Positions 11,676-25,000 of a stretch of DNA of 64,000 bases are shown piece after piece (position 1 is the first letter of the stretch; each line of letters opens with the position of its first letter). The notes under the pieces were generated by a model. It was not told the DNA's origin. It searched no databases and was given only the letters and a program-made list of their open reading frames with translations. The stretch is from Cruorifilaria tuberocauda (taxonomy: Eukaryota > Nematoda > Chromadorea > Rhabditida > Onchocercidae), in contig JABVXU010000069.1 in the NCBI GenBank assembly GCA_013365365.1, positions 62,001 through 126,000 on the forward strand. Reading direction: 5' to 3'. A program made the position numbers and the translations under genes.

Positions 11676-14256
11676 TTTAGTTGCTTGCTCTTGATCAGTT
11701 CAGCACAGCAATTTTCTGATCATTCATCAGTTTTGTTCTTTCCATTTTCCCCTTTGATATGTGATGATTGATAAGTGGATAGAACAAGTAGCACCACTAA
11801 TTGCCTGCTCAATTTTTGTTGCTGAAGTTTTAATTTAATTTCATTTGATTCGATTCATTTCGTTTCCTGCTAAATCCATTTCTAAATTTTACTAAATTTT
11901 TATCTCATTTCGATTTATTTTATTTAATTAAGACAGTTTAATTCAATTCACTTTTATCCGTCTAAAATATCCTCACGCAGTTGAATTCATTTCAATAAAT
12001 TAAATTAAATTTGGTTTTCAATTAGCGTAATTTGTATCCATCAAACGTTATTCCATCATTCGGTTTTTCTAACTTTTATAGCACGATAATAACACTGTCT
12101 AATTTCCCGTATTTCCATGCAGGACACAAGAGGAATTCTCGAATACGTTTTGACCTCTATAATTTTTAATTTGCAAGCTACTGTTTTTATCGAATTTGCA
12201 CATCGCTTTTGGCAAAAAAGAAACTATAAAATTCATGCACTAAATCACACAAAGTTCCTTAGAAAAATACCCCTATGGTCGTATGGATAACAAGGAAGAG
12301 GTGAATCTCTGTTTTCAGTAGTAAAGTAATTTTGAATAGTTTGAATAAAGATTTGGCCTAGTTCAATTTAATTTAATTTAGGACATAAAGCAAAGTCTAC
12401 ATCTCTTATTCCTTGTTTTAACAAATTATATTGAATTATTACAGTTATAAAGCAAAAACTAACTTGTTTAGAAGACAACTCATCCAAATGACTGACTTAT
12501 AGAAACTCCTAATGTTTGATTTTACAATGCCATTATGAAACTAACGAGAAATAATTAATGTCTATGATTTCAGAATGTTAATGTTTAAAAGATTGCTTAT
12601 CTTCTCTCTGTTAATTCTTGTTGTAAATTTGCGTTCTATATCCAACTGATGCTTGCATTGGTTGTAAATTTAACAAACTGTTTTTCATGTTTGGAATGAG
12701 TGATAATAAAATATTAAGAAAAGTAGGAATAAAAATGCAAATCTTTATTTTTAGAATGATAATTATTATTCATTACTTCAGTGGCGAAAGTAACCTTACT
12801 TAAGTAATTGGAAGGCTTTGCGTTAACCTGAGAAATTCAATAACAATATTAATAACGCTAATAACAATAATAATAAAGCTTAAAGTTTAAAGGATTTAAC
12901 GAAACACAATAAGCAGTATAATTAATGGCAATATTTTTGAGATTTCTTTAAAGATTTTTAATTATTTTATCGAACAAATTATTTCGTATTCTATTCTTTT
13001 ATTAGCATTTCTAACCATTTCATTATTTCATTCGCTTGTTGTGTCATTCCACCTCCTTAATTTTTGCTTAATTACATAACTATAAATAATAAATCTGTCA
13101 TTTCGCTATCACCACTGATAATGATGATAATGACAAATTAAGCAAAGCATGATTTATGACGAAGAAAATGATCGATTATTTTTAACAACTGAAACCTTAT
13201 CAAACAGCAGGAAGATTTTTACTCTTTTTAAAAGATGTGATTAGGTGATAAAAAGTTTTTTATGCCTTAAAAAACTCATCTTCGACATTTTTTAACTTAA
13301 TTCGTGATAAAATTACAAATTTTTCTTTTAATTTTCAACATATTTCTTTGCAATTCAATTGGAAGTCTTCCAAAGTCTAAGATATATGCAGAAGAGATGA
13401 AGTAGAGCAGAAGAGTATACAGCTTCTTTAATGGATGTAAAACATCCGATAGATAAAGGATTCGGAAGTGTTTGCAATTATTGTTGATTATCCGACTTTC
13501 AATTCCTAAAAAATTGGAAATTCTTTTTCCCATCTATAAAGTGTCGCTTTTTTAGCCAATTTCAGTAATAACATTAATAATTAGAATAAAATAATTGAAA
13601 ATTTTAACATAATTTGCTAACGTAGTATACATTCTTAATGACAAATTTACTGATAACTAGGAAAAATTGACAACTATACTAAAATTGATAACTAGGATTC
13701 TTCGTATATCGTTTGAAGAAGACTTAAATCTTAGATTTTAAGGCTCAGCAATTTCAGCCTCTTCTTGTATGCTATGACGAAAATGTTTGTTATAAAAAAA
13801 GATATTTATGCTACTTGAAAACAAACAGAGGCTTTAATCTTAAATAATTTATTTTTTAGAGAATATGCATGTCAGAACACAGCATTATAATTCATTAGGT
13901 TTAAAGGTCATAATAAATGTACACACGTATGCATATGCACATATGTATTCCAAATAAAGTGGTTTTAGTTACAGTACCGTACTTTATTTGTATGATTAAG
14001 CTCAGGTGATTTTCTTGAGGTTATTTCAATGCCCTAAGTTAGTAGTGCTTGTCAAGCTTTGCTTTAGCGCATTTCTGAATAATCACTCTAATCTGTTTTC
14101 CTATAAAAAAATTTTTTCGTAATTTTGAATGTGAATAAAATATCATTTCGATATGATCGAAATCACGCCTATATTGGTGTTTGCATTCTGATGTTTTATC
14201 GAAGTGTAAGAAGCGAAAACAATATTGCATTTCAGGTCCTGCGTGCCCAAGAAAAC

Positions 14257-15344
14257 ATGTGCCTACATGCAACGCCTTGTAGCGCCGCTACAACCGTAGC
14301 ATCTTACGTGAATCCACCAGCAACTCAGAACCGATGCTCGCTTGGCGCAAGATTTCCACTTCCGGTTACACCAACCGCCTCATCTGCTCTTTTTTCTCCA
14401 TTATTTGGTATATCATCAACATTTCAACAGCAACAGCAACAGCTACTGCAACAATCTCAAAACCTTAGCCCGATCAGTAGCAATCAAAGTTCTGAAACAT
14501 TAAATATTTTTTCTGAACTAAACGCTATAAAAGAATCGGCAGTAAATGTAAATGTTAACTGCTATCCTCTACTACCATCTCTGGAGAGCTTAATACCACT
14601 GACATTACTTCAATTAGATCAACAGATCTCCAGTTCAATGTTCACTCCTCAGGCATCACCTGCTTCTGCTACTTCTGCATTGACCTCTAATCATAAAACA
14701 GCGGAAGCAAAAAGTCTTCAACAAACGGAATTGGGTGCTCCTCTTAGACATCCGTTAGCTGCAGCGCGTCTTCATAGGCAATTTTCAATCATCGAAAATA
14801 ATTCCCGTAATAGCTCGATGGGAACAGATATGAAGCGGCTGTCGGATTTCTCCATTAATCGCTTACTCCGGAAACACTGTAGTGAATCGGCTATGAATAA
14901 GCGTTGCGATATTCCTATGTCCAGTCGGCATCAATCTGATGAAAGAAATGGTGGCAAAGGCCGAAAACAACGGACTATTTATGGTGTTTCACAAACTAAA
15001 ATCTTGGAGAAAGCCTTTGAGGAGCAACAGTACATGGTTGGAACAGGTAAGATAATTAGAGCTAACGTAACCTTACCAGAAACAATTCAGTATTTTCACG
15101 AATGTATGTGCACTTGCACATCCACATTCCCCCACAAATTCCTTCGAATAAAACTTGGTGATAAAACCAATAAACTACTTAGAAATATAAGGGACCAAAC
15201 AAACTGGGTATTTCGCAAACTTTTCTAGAGCGCGAACTGCTCGCCGAACGACTTGGATTATCCGAAGCCCAAGTTCGGGTATGGTTTCAAAATCGACGTA
15301 GCAAATGGCGTAAACAACTACGAGCCAATGTTTATGTCCAATGA
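14257..15344 (+). CDS. ANTP-class homeodomain transcription factor
   Basis: Two coding exons, 14257-15046 and 15229-15344, give 301 residues. The intron (GTAAGATAAT...TTTTCTAG) splits the homeodomain at residue E30. The homeodomain is at about residues 235-294, with Y25, R31, V47, W48, Q50, N51 and R53. It ends [12 protein letters not shown], and only seven residues follow. Gln50 and Asn51 predict TAAT-core DNA binding. RTIY in the N-terminal arm and RRSK in helix 3 recall Distal-less, while the MVG before helix 2 recalls Vax/Not-like members. I therefore place it in the ANTP/NKL group without naming an orthologue. The N-terminal region has a poly-Gln run ([10 protein letters not shown]) and Ser/Thr/Pro-rich sequence. 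A TTTCAG acceptor ends at 14235, so the first exon starts there, by trans-splicing onto the ATG at 14257 or by cis-splicing from an unseen 5' exon. The frame is also open back to an ATG at 14125, which I consider intronic. Confidence 0.88.
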
Positions 15345-15522
15345 ACCATGTATTAAAATTAGGACTGCGACTTATCAAAACTTTATTGTGATTAAATGAA
15401 ATAGAATGTATCTATTTCTAAAAGAAGTCTCATTCACTGATCTCTTGTCTTTTGAGATTCTCGTTTGCTAAAATTTGAGCTTCGTTGTAATATTTTGTCG
15501 AAATGAATGTATTTTATGTAGA

Positions 15523-15528
15523 AATAAA
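15523..15528 (+). other. Polyadenylation signal of the homeobox gene
   Basis: AATAAA lies 179 bases past the homeobox stop codon and is followed by an A-rich stretch. The rest of 15345-16096, up to the convergent CTR9 3' end, holds nothing else that I can support. Confidence 0.5.
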
Positions 15529-16096
15529 TACAGAAAAAATTATAAAAAACTCATCATCGAGATCTCCCGGTTCTTTCATGTTATTGAAGCAGTAACGCAA
15601 AACAAACATAGCTATACATGTACTTTTGTCTAAAAAGATAGTTTATAATAATTGAAAAAGAATAAACCTTACAAAAAATATTCATATGTTTGCTGCTATT
15701 GAAAATTGGCATTAACTGTCTCATATTCTTTTTCAATTTAAATCCATGCTTTTAAGAAAAAAACACACTCCTGATGTAATTTTTGGGAAACAAATATGAA
15801 TAAATTCATTTTTTACTCAGATTCGGGAAAAATGAAATTCAAAATTAGCATTTTCAAGAATTAATATTAAGGACCGAATAAAATGAAAAATCGGTTCAAA
15901 TGAAGAATTTTTAATCTGGGCGGAAATTTACAATTTCACTTCGATTAGAGATATAATTCATCGTCTAAAAATTTAGGAATTAAATTAAATAGCCCATGAA
16001 ATTGAATTACAAAAAGAACTAATGCTAACAGATTCAATTTAAAAATCCAAAACGGTCACGAAAATTATCCTAATAAAAGTCTCTAGCAAAAATCAT

Positions 16097-19000
16097 TCAG
16101 TCATCATCAGCGATCGCAAAACCACCATCTTCATCATCGCCACTGTCACCAATACCTGCATTATTTTTAACAATTTCATTATTTTCTGAGTCATCCTCAT
16201 CTGATGAAACGATTCGTTTCCTTTTGGTCGTTTTCGCAGGTGCTTTTTCAATTGCATCATCATCGCTGTCACTCGGTGAACGTGCACGATCTTCTACCGA
16301 ACTTTCAGCACTGCTTTGATCCGAACTGTTAATTACATGATGTTTTGTCTTTAGTTGCCCATCAGCGCTGAATATTATTTGCAATCTCACTTATGAAGTA
16401 GTAACTAATTTCAAAATGAAAAAATATTCAAATACTTTGAGTGCAAGCTAAAGCTGAAAAATTAGATTTAAAATTTAAATCGGCTTTAAAATTCCTATTC
16501 TGCTCATCATTTACTTATTGCTTGTTCATTCACTTATTGTTAATGTTAGAATACATTCTATTAGTCTAAAGAGTATCTTAAATCTTTTCTTGGTTATTTT
16601 ATTGTGAAGGGAAACTTTTTACATTGTAAAATCAAGAATTTATGCCTAAGCATAGCTTTTGAATGTAAAATTAATGTAGATGCTGACTTTTTTAATAATA
16701 AGGTTTGGGATTGAATCTCCACCACATAAGAGAGCAAGTGCTGGTAAACACTTCACTTCAATCACCATAGAAAGAAGAAAAAGATGTGGTACATTAATTA
16801 AATTTCAGTAATTAAACTCAATAATAAGAATCATAGTTATTTAAATGCGATATTTTTCATAATATTATCACCCTTCAAGTTGCTGTTTTCATTCTCAATC
16901 CCACTCCACATTTGTTTGTAAATTATCTATTATATAATCCGTGATTCCAAACAAATAAAAGTATAAAAACCTATCATCATCGGAATCTGTCTGTCGAATA
17001 ACATCTTCCGCAGTACTGCTGTCACTTCCACCGATTTTCACTGGTTCAGACGATCTAGCCACATTACTGTCATCCGAATGTCGTAATTTCCCTGACTTGT
17101 TGGTATCCTCCTCTGAACTTGATTCATCCGATTGCACGAATTCACGACTTTTCACTGGAAAAAATAATCTGATATAGATCAGACAGGTGTAAAGTGGAAA
17201 TGTAACAAGAAATAACCAAAAACATTAAGTAAAAATGTAATGAAAAGTTAAAAATCTATACATATTTAAATCATCTAAATGATATCGATTTAAGAAATAA
17301 AATTCCAAAAGTCTCAAAAAAATTAAAGAAGATGAAAACCTTTCATTTTTTGTTTTGCGCTTAGCTCAAAATCATTGCGGTCTAGACGCATCTTCTTTGA
17401 TTTACGTCCTTCCCGGCGGTTACGGCTTTCCGGTTCATCCACTTCGCCACCGCTTCCTCCACTTGACACTTCGCGGCGTTCGCGTTTCTTGCGTCCCCTC
17501 CTTTCCTTCTCAAATTAAAAATTTGTCAAAGATTTCTAAATACTAAGAACTAAAATTGTCATTCTACCAACCATTATTTAGACCAAAGAGAATAACCTTT
17601 TTCCGCGGTTCTCCTTCACCTGCATTCCATTCACCTAAATCGCTATCGTCATTTACAAACTCATCACCTTCACGATCTTTACGACGTCTTCCACTATTAC
17701 GTACTCGTTTTTCTTCAACAATCTACAAACAAACATTTATTTGTCTTACCGATTAATTTTAGAACTATAGTATAAAACTTGTTTTTTAAATAAAGATAAA
17801 AATGGAAGCAATTATCTTAATCAATCTTCAAAAAATCAAAGAATCTGTTCATACCGTTGGTAATCTAAGTATCTCCTTCGTCTTTTCTACATATTCCTGC
17901 CGCATCTGTTTCAGAACTTCAAGCTCACGCTTAGCTTTTTCTTCACGTTCTTTAGCTTCTTGTTCTTGTTGCCGTTTAAGCGCTTGTCGTTCTTCTTCCT
18001 GCCTTTGTCGTTGTCTCTGTTCTTCCTCATCTTGTGTCTAGAAATTGAAAGCTAAGGTATGTTTGTGATTTTTTGTCACAACGCCTTTTGTTCTACGAAC
18101 AGATCATCAATTTTTAGAAATTCAAGCAGAAATGATGATGAACAATGCGTAACATACCTTTGCTCTTTGTAGGTAAGTTTGTGCTTGTGTAAGTAAATCA
18201 TAGCAAGCACGAGCTTCATTAGCAGAAGCAGTTCGGCTAACAACTCGTGCTTGGCTCATTGTATCGTCTTTGTTTCTTGATATGTATTCGAAAATCCTGG
18301 AATTAAATTTGTCGATCATTTAAAAGAAAAAAAAACATGAAATGAACAAAAAAAACTAAAACATACGTTGCTGCAGTTTTCAAATCATCTACAGCACCAG
18401 TTACCATTTCTAACGATGATTTATCATCACGAAGCATTTGTGTCGCTAATTTTTGCAAAACAAAAGCGTGATTGAATTTCAGCATCATATTATCCGGTGC
18501 TTCGCATATGGCCTATAAAACATTCACCAGTTATGAAGTAAAAACAAATTTAAATTGAAAAATGGAGTGATCAATAAGTTTCTGATCAAGTTTTTAGATG
18601 GTCTTATACGCTCTGTTCGTGGAACAGAAGGTGTGACAAAAAATCACAAACATACATAAATTAAATACCATTAACTTTGTACTACAATTTCATTTACCGT
18701 TGCGGAAGGACAGGAAAGAAAAAATACTTTCATTTCTCGGAATACGAAATGAAAAGCATATTTCAAATTATATTATTACATGGTGAAAGCTAACAAGTAA
18801 CACTGCCGATGACAATTAATTTCTAAAAAATAACATGAAATTTTAAATGCGGATAATCGATAATAAAAAACCTTTTCAAGGATATGTCTACATTCGGAAA
18901 ATTTTCCAGCTTTATAATGTGCTCTCGCCAAATAAAGCAAAAGTGATACATCATTATGTCGATTAAATTTCTTAATACAATTGTCATACATCTGGATTGC

Positions 19001-22000
19001 TGCAACATATTGCTTCTGTTCCATATAAACATGAGCTATATTAACCCAAACATCTGGAAAATCAGCTGTTGCTTCACGAACTTGTGCAAAAATATCCCTG
19101 GCTTCTTGGATAGCTCCTTTTTGAGCTAAGATACATCCTGAAAACAATAAAAAATCGCATCGAATGATTCTAAGGTTAAACCAGCAATTACATTCATCTA
19201 CAGTTTTCTCCTTAAACTATGCGACAGTATTTTACAGAAATCGCAAATGAACTGCAGGTCAATGTCAGATTTTTTTAATACAATGAAACAAAATGGAGTG
19301 AGATTTCAGTTCGTATTGGATTACCGCACAACACATTAAAAACAATTCAAAAAGAATGGATACTAACCGATTCCATTAGCTGCCCAAATATTCTTCGAAT
19401 GTACTTTCAACGCCTTGCTATACATCATCAAAGCTCTTTCACGGTAATCTTTATCCTAAATTTCGCTAAATTAATATTTATTGCACTTTTAAATATCTCT
19501 GAAATCATACTAAGATGTGCTCATCATGATTAAATAGAAATCACGCCTTCATAGTAGACTAAAAAAAATCCCCATAGTACCCAGACATAGATTTTAAAAC
19601 ATGATATCTCATAAATATCACACTAGTAATATAAATAATTTGAATGAAGCGCAAGCAATAGCATAATGAAATTGAATAAGGATAACATAAACCTTCTCCT
19701 TCTTTCTATGAATCGAAGATAATGTTTCGAGCCAAATATTGCCAAGTGCAACAAAACTATATGGATCATCGCGATATTCTGGGAGTTTTAATATGTATTC
19801 GAACTTTTTCTGTGCCGGTGCCCACTCACATTTTGACATATGTAAGTTTCCAATCAATGACCAAGCATCAGCGTGCGACTGGTTTACGCTCATCCCTTCC
19901 TAAAAATTTTTAAACTTCTAGAGACTAAAAGCAAACCTTTAAAATAATATGGTAAAAGAAATACTGTAAGAATAAATACCTTAAACCAAACCGATGATTC
20001 GTAAATTTGACCTTTATCCCGAGCAAGACATCCCAATCGCATGTAACCTGAAAGCAATAATTCAAGTATCTAGAAAAAAGGAATAATTCAATTTTTTAAA
20101 GTTTAACTTCCAGCATAAAATTTCTTCACCAATGGATTATATATCTGAACAACTGATGCATATAGTTCAGAAAAAAGAGGTTCAGAAGAGTATGAATCCC
20201 ATATTGTGTCGTACTAACGCTGTTTACACAGAATTCTTTTGCAAAATTATCAACAAGTAATTTCCTAAACTCGATGACGGAATCATAACGACTTACAGTC
20301 AATATAATTTGGCTTTTCCTGTAAAATCCCCTTATAAAGACGTTCGGCTTCATCAAACATACAAAGCATCTCTAAACTCCGTGCTAAATTATAAGTGACA
20401 GTTGTTTGCAAAGCGGCCAAATCTGTCTGTCCTGTTGAAACAACTTCGCCAAGTTCTTTCAGTGCTTCTTCAAAATATTCCTGAAAAATAAAACAATAAG
20501 AATGCTGTAAAGAGTAAACTAGAAAATAATGAAATATTAAATCTTGCAAATACATACCCTAGCTTTCTCGTATTGTCCTACTGTAAAATACAATGAGCCA
20601 ACATTATTTGTTATTTCCGGTGGTACGTCAACTTCAATCATTTGGCTTAAAAAGGTCGAGGCTTTTGTATACGCATCTAAGGAACCCTGAAAGATTAAAC
20701 AGATAAAAAAGCTAATTTGCCTCTTCAATAATCTTATATACGCACTTCAAATTTCATACTACAATGATTTGTGGTCTGGAAAATGCCAATCTCAGAATAT
20801 TCTACAATCTAAGACTGAAGGTGAAGATACTCTCACTTGTAAAATACAGGTGAAATGAATCATTTTATGCAAGAGAAATTCAAGCAATGGAGTCTCGATT
20901 TTGATTAAATCTTATGTATACACTTCTTATGGAGAAAAAATCATATCACAAATACGACATAAATTTCGCAACAATATACGTGAAAAACTACCTGCGGGTC
21001 GCAATTCTCAGTTAATTGAGCCAAATCGATTAATGCTTCCACATCATCTGGACACATTTCGACAACTTTTTTGAACATTTCACGAGCTTTTTTTCGTCGT
21101 TCATTACGTTCTTTTTGATTAGCCGGTTCAGAATGTGCATACAAGGAGCCCAAGATTTTCATTGTATCATAATTTGCAGGACAACCCTTTAGAACTTTCT
21201 CAAAACATTGTATTGCCTAAAATTTTTAGACAGTTATAACCAACAGTTGTTGCATATTTTTTCGTGACATTAAAATTTCACACTATTGAAATCTATGAGA
21301 TCATAACGCAAGTACTAACCGATGAATATCGGGTGATAGGGTGAATAAATTTCATATTTCCATTAACTGATTAAACTTCTGACTTGCAACTTACATTATC
21401 ATAATCTTCACGATAAATATACATTTGCCCGAGACCAAAATAAGGCAAAACAAAATTTGTTGTAGCGAACTGGGTTGACTGATAATAATGCTGAAAAAAG
21501 AAATAATTTATCGTAAAACCAAGCTAGGCAACGAATTATATTGTCTATTCAACTAATAATCTAATAAAAATCCCGAATTGATAGTCAACCTGAAAAGCTT
21601 TCTCAAAATTCCCTCTTTGATGAAAACTTCGTGCTAACTGATAACAGCTTTCAGCTCGCATAGCTTCATTATCCGTTATTTGAAATGCATGCCATGCTAA
21701 GTGCTCCACTCTATCTAATTCCTGAAATCAGTATATTAACTTGAAAATTAACTACTTTTCTCAAAAATAGAAGAAAAATATGATGTTATAACACAATATG
21801 TCCATCGAAACTACAATCCTCAAATAAGCAACATATGGTATTTCAAATCTGTTGAATCGCATTAATATGTATCATCTTCCAAAAATAACTTTGAAGTTAT
21901 TTTTTTTGTAAAATCAGCGAAATAAATTCGGAAATTTAGATATACACGAATATATGGGCCACCTTTTTGTAAAAAAAATGGTTAGCAAGATGGTTCAGTA

Positions 22001-25000
22001 CAACTGGATTCTCCTGTTCTATTTGATAAGCTCGTCCAAGGGACTCCACTCCTCTTCGTATAGCTTCCTGCTCCAGTGTATTCATATCCAGAATTGCTAA
22101 AGCAACGAGAGCCGATACATTTTCTTTATCCAAATCCAAGACACGTTTGAACGCCAACCTAATGAAATAAATGAAAAAAAAATGAAAAGATGAAGCACAT
22201 AATAAAGATAATGAAGATGAATAAACAATATATTTAAGGAAAACGAGAAACTAATTTTATTTTTAACAAACAAACTTTTCTGAAAGCCTTGAAAATTATT
22301 AAGCTCCAACCTTGCTTTATCCAGACGTCCCAATTTTGCAAGACAATAACCGATACCCAAGCGTACGTCTGCCGGACAATCTGGCATTTTTCGCAATACA
22401 CTTTTGTAGCAATTCAATGCTTTTCGATATTCTTTTCGTTGGAAAAAAATACATGCTTTACCTAATGTTGCTGGTATATTTTCGCCAACCTAGAATAAAA
22501 TAGTATTCCAACAGTATGAAGGAACAATTATAGATGCAAAAGGTAGGGAAGAACAATGGCAACAAATAACCGATAATTAAAAATCTTATTTTACCCTGCA
22601 AAATTTAAAAATGAGCAGAAATTTTGCTCACATCATGGCAGTCATCATGATCTCCGCAATAAGATCTGTAAAATCTAACTACGAAACAACGGTCTAAAAA
22701 AATCTAATTATTGCATTACTATTTCATCATAAAAGATTCCTAATTATTGTATAAGATTAGTGCAATATCGAGTGTAATACTACAAAAATTGCTTATTTCA
22801 CCATCTATATGCCCGATAAAACCAACATAAATATTGAAGTTATAAGATTCACCTGATTTAGAACAAAATTGAACTGCTGTTCTGCTTGATCAATTTTTCC
22901 TTCTAGCAAACAAAAATAGGCTCTTCCCAAAAGATGATATGTATCATACATAATAATTTTGTCAGCTGTAGTATAAAGCAACGTTGCCTTTGTCTGCCAT
23001 TCTTTCTTCTTGTCCTTGTTGCGTTCCTTGTGACTCTATAGATTTCGTAAAAAGCAAAAACGAAAGGAATGATCTTCAACAGTTGAAAATCGAAGTGAAA
23101 AGGAAATGATTATATCAAGTGGACTTCAGAAGATTACCTGAATCACATAATAAGCAGCAAGCGTATCTAGAGCTCTCATTTGATCCTGATGATATTCTGA
23201 ATAATCTAGACTTGCTTCTGAACCACTCATTTCCAAAATCCGAACAAAGTCAGCTTCGTTTCCGCGACGATAGTAAGCTAGCTGAATACAGAGAAAGAAC
23301 TGAATGAGAAAATCTAGAAAATGGCTTCCACACAAAAACTAGTAGCCACTTCAAAACTTAATTAGATTCTATAATCTCAGAATACTTACCGCTAGATCAA
23401 CCCAAAAATTTAATGTTGCATGTTCACCACGTAAAATTGCAAGGACTTCTTCGCCATCATCCGGTAAATTGTCAAAATCCAATTCAATTATTTCCTAAAA
23501 CGTCGTCGTATGTCAAATTGCCAAAACTCCGGCTGTTTTTGCTTTTTTATTTTAAACTAAAAAAACCGCTATTATACATCTATATATAGTGGAGATGTAT
23601 ACAGTGAAGTAATAGAATGTCGAAAAATTATCTCTTCAGGTTTTGTTTTTCAAATTTGAACTTTTCAAAGAAATTGGAATCATATCCCAAAGAAACACAA
23701 CAACAATAATTTACGTATATATTTCTCAAAAGTTCAATATGCCTTTCAGGATTAGATAAGATTAATGAGCATTTTAACGCCAAGCGAAAATCCTGAAAAT
23801 TAACAACTAGTGTTATTTTGTGAAATTTTTGAAGTTTATAAAAATTTATTCGAATAAGAAAACAAAACCACATAAATACTTATAATTCATACTATAAAAA
23901 GTAGATTACAGTAATCATTAGCAGACGGTATAAGGATTTCATCTTTCTGAACTTGTTAGATGAAAAAGTGATTCCACATTATAACACAGAAAATATGATA
24001 CCAATTTTTATATAAATGGAAATACTTTGATGCACTAATTTCGCATACTTATTTTGTGACATTTTAGACTAAACAACAAGAGAATATAAACGACTTAGTA
24101 TGGAATGATCTATAAAGGCCTGATGAGACCACGATGCTGTAATAGCCAAAAATATATCTCTACTGTTGAAATTTGCTAGATCGTCCAGTGCAGCATGTTT
24201 TGCTTTCAACTCTTCCTGGTACATTTTTACAATGAGAGGCAAAATTTCACCCATTTCTTTCAATTTAGGGCTTTGAAAATGAGGCAGATTTCGTCCGTGT
24301 CCTTGTAAATTCTCTAATTTTTTCAATCCAGCAAGTCGTTCACGCATATTTTGGAGCTCATCAACCGTCTGAGTCATCTGCATATTAACTACCGCCACCA
24401 ATTCTTCCACATCTCGCACAATTTTTTCGGTGATTTTGCCGGTTTCATTTTGCTCCAATCGGTTTTTTTGCAATTCAACACTCATGGCGCCATAACCATT
24501 ACCTTTTTCATTCAGCAACAAAGTACCTAGATCAGATTTCAGTTCTTCTTTTCCCTTATCTTTTTCTTCCACAACATCAGCTGATTGAACATACATGAGA
24601 CATAGGCGATTATTGACGATTTTTTCCAGCAAATTGTATGTTAATCCATTTAATTCTTCCCAGCGTTGCGTTATATTCCAGACTTCTATGCAGTAATCTC
24701 GCACATGTCGCTGCATATCCTAGTATTATTTTCCACAGTTCCAATAATTAAATCTCACGCTTTATGCTTTCAATTGTCAAATTATAAAAGAATCAAGCGA
24801 ATAACAATTAACATATAGAAAGTTAATGATAAGCTAATTAACAGAACATGTTTTATTGCATCAGCAATATTACATCAAATTCACTTAAAAATTTCCATAT
24901 TTATGATCGGAATCTGTCGTATCACAGCTATTTTTATATATGACACGAAAAAATCATATAGGATAGACAAACGTCAATAATAAAATATTTCGTTTGGTTC

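Larger units (their letters stand above)
3591..14235. other. Long gene-poor region upstream of the homeobox gene
   Basis: More than 10 kb without a supportable coding exon. It is AT-rich with many TAAT/ATTA words, as expected by composition alone. Blocks of higher complexity stand out near 4400-4560, 9000-9210 and 10740-10930 and could be conserved regulatory DNA. The presumed 5' exon(s) of the homeobox gene, if cis-spliced, would lie here but were not found. Confidence 0.4.

Noticed and set aside
11462..11771. Overlapping open frames on both strands across the AC array
   Set aside because: They consist largely of Val/Cys or Thr/His dipeptides generated by the microsatellite.
14125..14256. 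N-terminal 44 codons of the homeobox frame
   Set aside because: A TTTCAG acceptor interrupts it at 14235 and the peptide lacks coding character. The start was moved to 14257.
16690..16760. tRNA-like T-arm (GGAGATTCAATCCC on minus)
   Set aside because: No matching D-arm, anticodon stem or acceptor stem could be built around it.
24069..24716. Large internal exon of CTR9
   Set aside because: Its sequence matches CINP and not the CTR9 family. It ends in its own stop, and CTR9 exons 1 and 2 join perfectly without it.
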